Source: Deltaproteobacteria bacterium (GTDB taxonomy: Bacteria > Desulfobacterota > SM23-61). From it: DNA of 5,543 nucleotides. Every line of letters begins with the position of its first letter. Positions within the stretch are counted from its first letter, which is position 1. Location: contig JAOUFX010000259.1 in the NCBI GenBank assembly GCA_029857975.1, positions 1 through 5,543 of the forward strand, given 5' to 3'. The notes beneath the pieces were generated by a model that saw only the letters and a list, made by a program, of their open reading frames with translations, searched no databases and had not been told where the DNA came from. Shown piece by piece: positions 5,500 through 5,543 of this stretch. A program made the translations under genes and the position numbers.

Positions 5500-5543
5500 A
5501 TAACCTGGACGTCCTTAGCCTTCGGGCCCTTCGGCGCAGCTTC
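5496..5543 (-). CDS. C-terminal end of a probable CspA-family cold-shock protein (partial)
   Basis: Reading leftward from the window edge, 15 codons give EAAPKGPKAKDVQVI followed by TAA (5496-5498). This resembles the last beta-strand of CspA-type nucleic-acid-binding proteins, where a GPKGPQA.NV segment ends the protein, close to the usual VxVI or VTxL terminus. The RNA-binding motifs RNP1 and RNP2 lie beyond the window, so the call rests on this tail only. A run of U would follow the stop (ATATTTTTTC on the minus strand), but no convincing hairpin precedes it. Its stop codon shares bases with the stop codon of the facing zinc-finger gene. Confidence 0.6.
   Translation of the reverse strand, partial: EAAPKGPKAKDVQVI

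Overview
This window looks like bacterial chromosome (or a metagenomic contig) of moderate GC, compact in the left 4.35 kb and loose in the right 1.2 kb. Good GGAG-type ribosome sites, a branched-chain amino acid type (HAAT) ABC transporter, a possible sigma-54 promoter and a trace of a Y1 transposase would suit a Deltaproteobacteria/Desulfobacterota-like Gram-negative. That taxonomic placement is an inference from gene style only; no marker gene is present.

Left part (1-4351, all on the minus strand): one tight operon read in the order livH - livM - livG - livF - substrate-binding protein (SBP). LivH and LivM are the two membrane permeases, LivG and LivF the two ATPases, and the exported SBP captures the ligand in the periplasm. 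The junctions are a 7-nt gap (H/M), a 23-nt overlap (M/G) and a 14-nt overlap (G/F). They are followed by a 61-nt spacer that holds a clear stem-loop directly after the livF stop codon and before the SBP gene. The SBP is the last gene of the cluster seen here, and the window edge cuts off its C-terminus. livF starts with TTG. LivG has a strongly degenerate ABC signature (LTHSE), which together with the Gln in LivF's switch-histidine position suggests one canonical and one degenerate ATP site.

Middle part (4352-5292): about 940 nt with no convincing intact gene, lying between divergent genes. It holds a short minus-strand fragment resembling the N-terminus of an IS200/REP-associated Y1 transposase (about 4739-4804), a sigma-54-like -24/-12 element pointing rightwards (5066-5081), and a purine-rich stretch just before the right-hand gene. 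I found no convincing promoter for the liv operon.

Right end (5293-5543): a 67-68 residue plus-strand protein with two CxxCxGxG motifs, resembling one half of a DnaJ zinc-binding region and also Bacillus anti-TRAP. It converges with the last 15 codons of a minus-strand gene that looks like a CspA-family cold-shock protein; the two stop codons share bases.

Most of the window is an ordinary amino-acid/amide uptake system. The parts most worth a second look are the small zinc-finger protein with its upstream region, the asymmetric ATPase pair, and the stem-loop before the SBP gene. I see no evidence for a wholly new multi-gene system.
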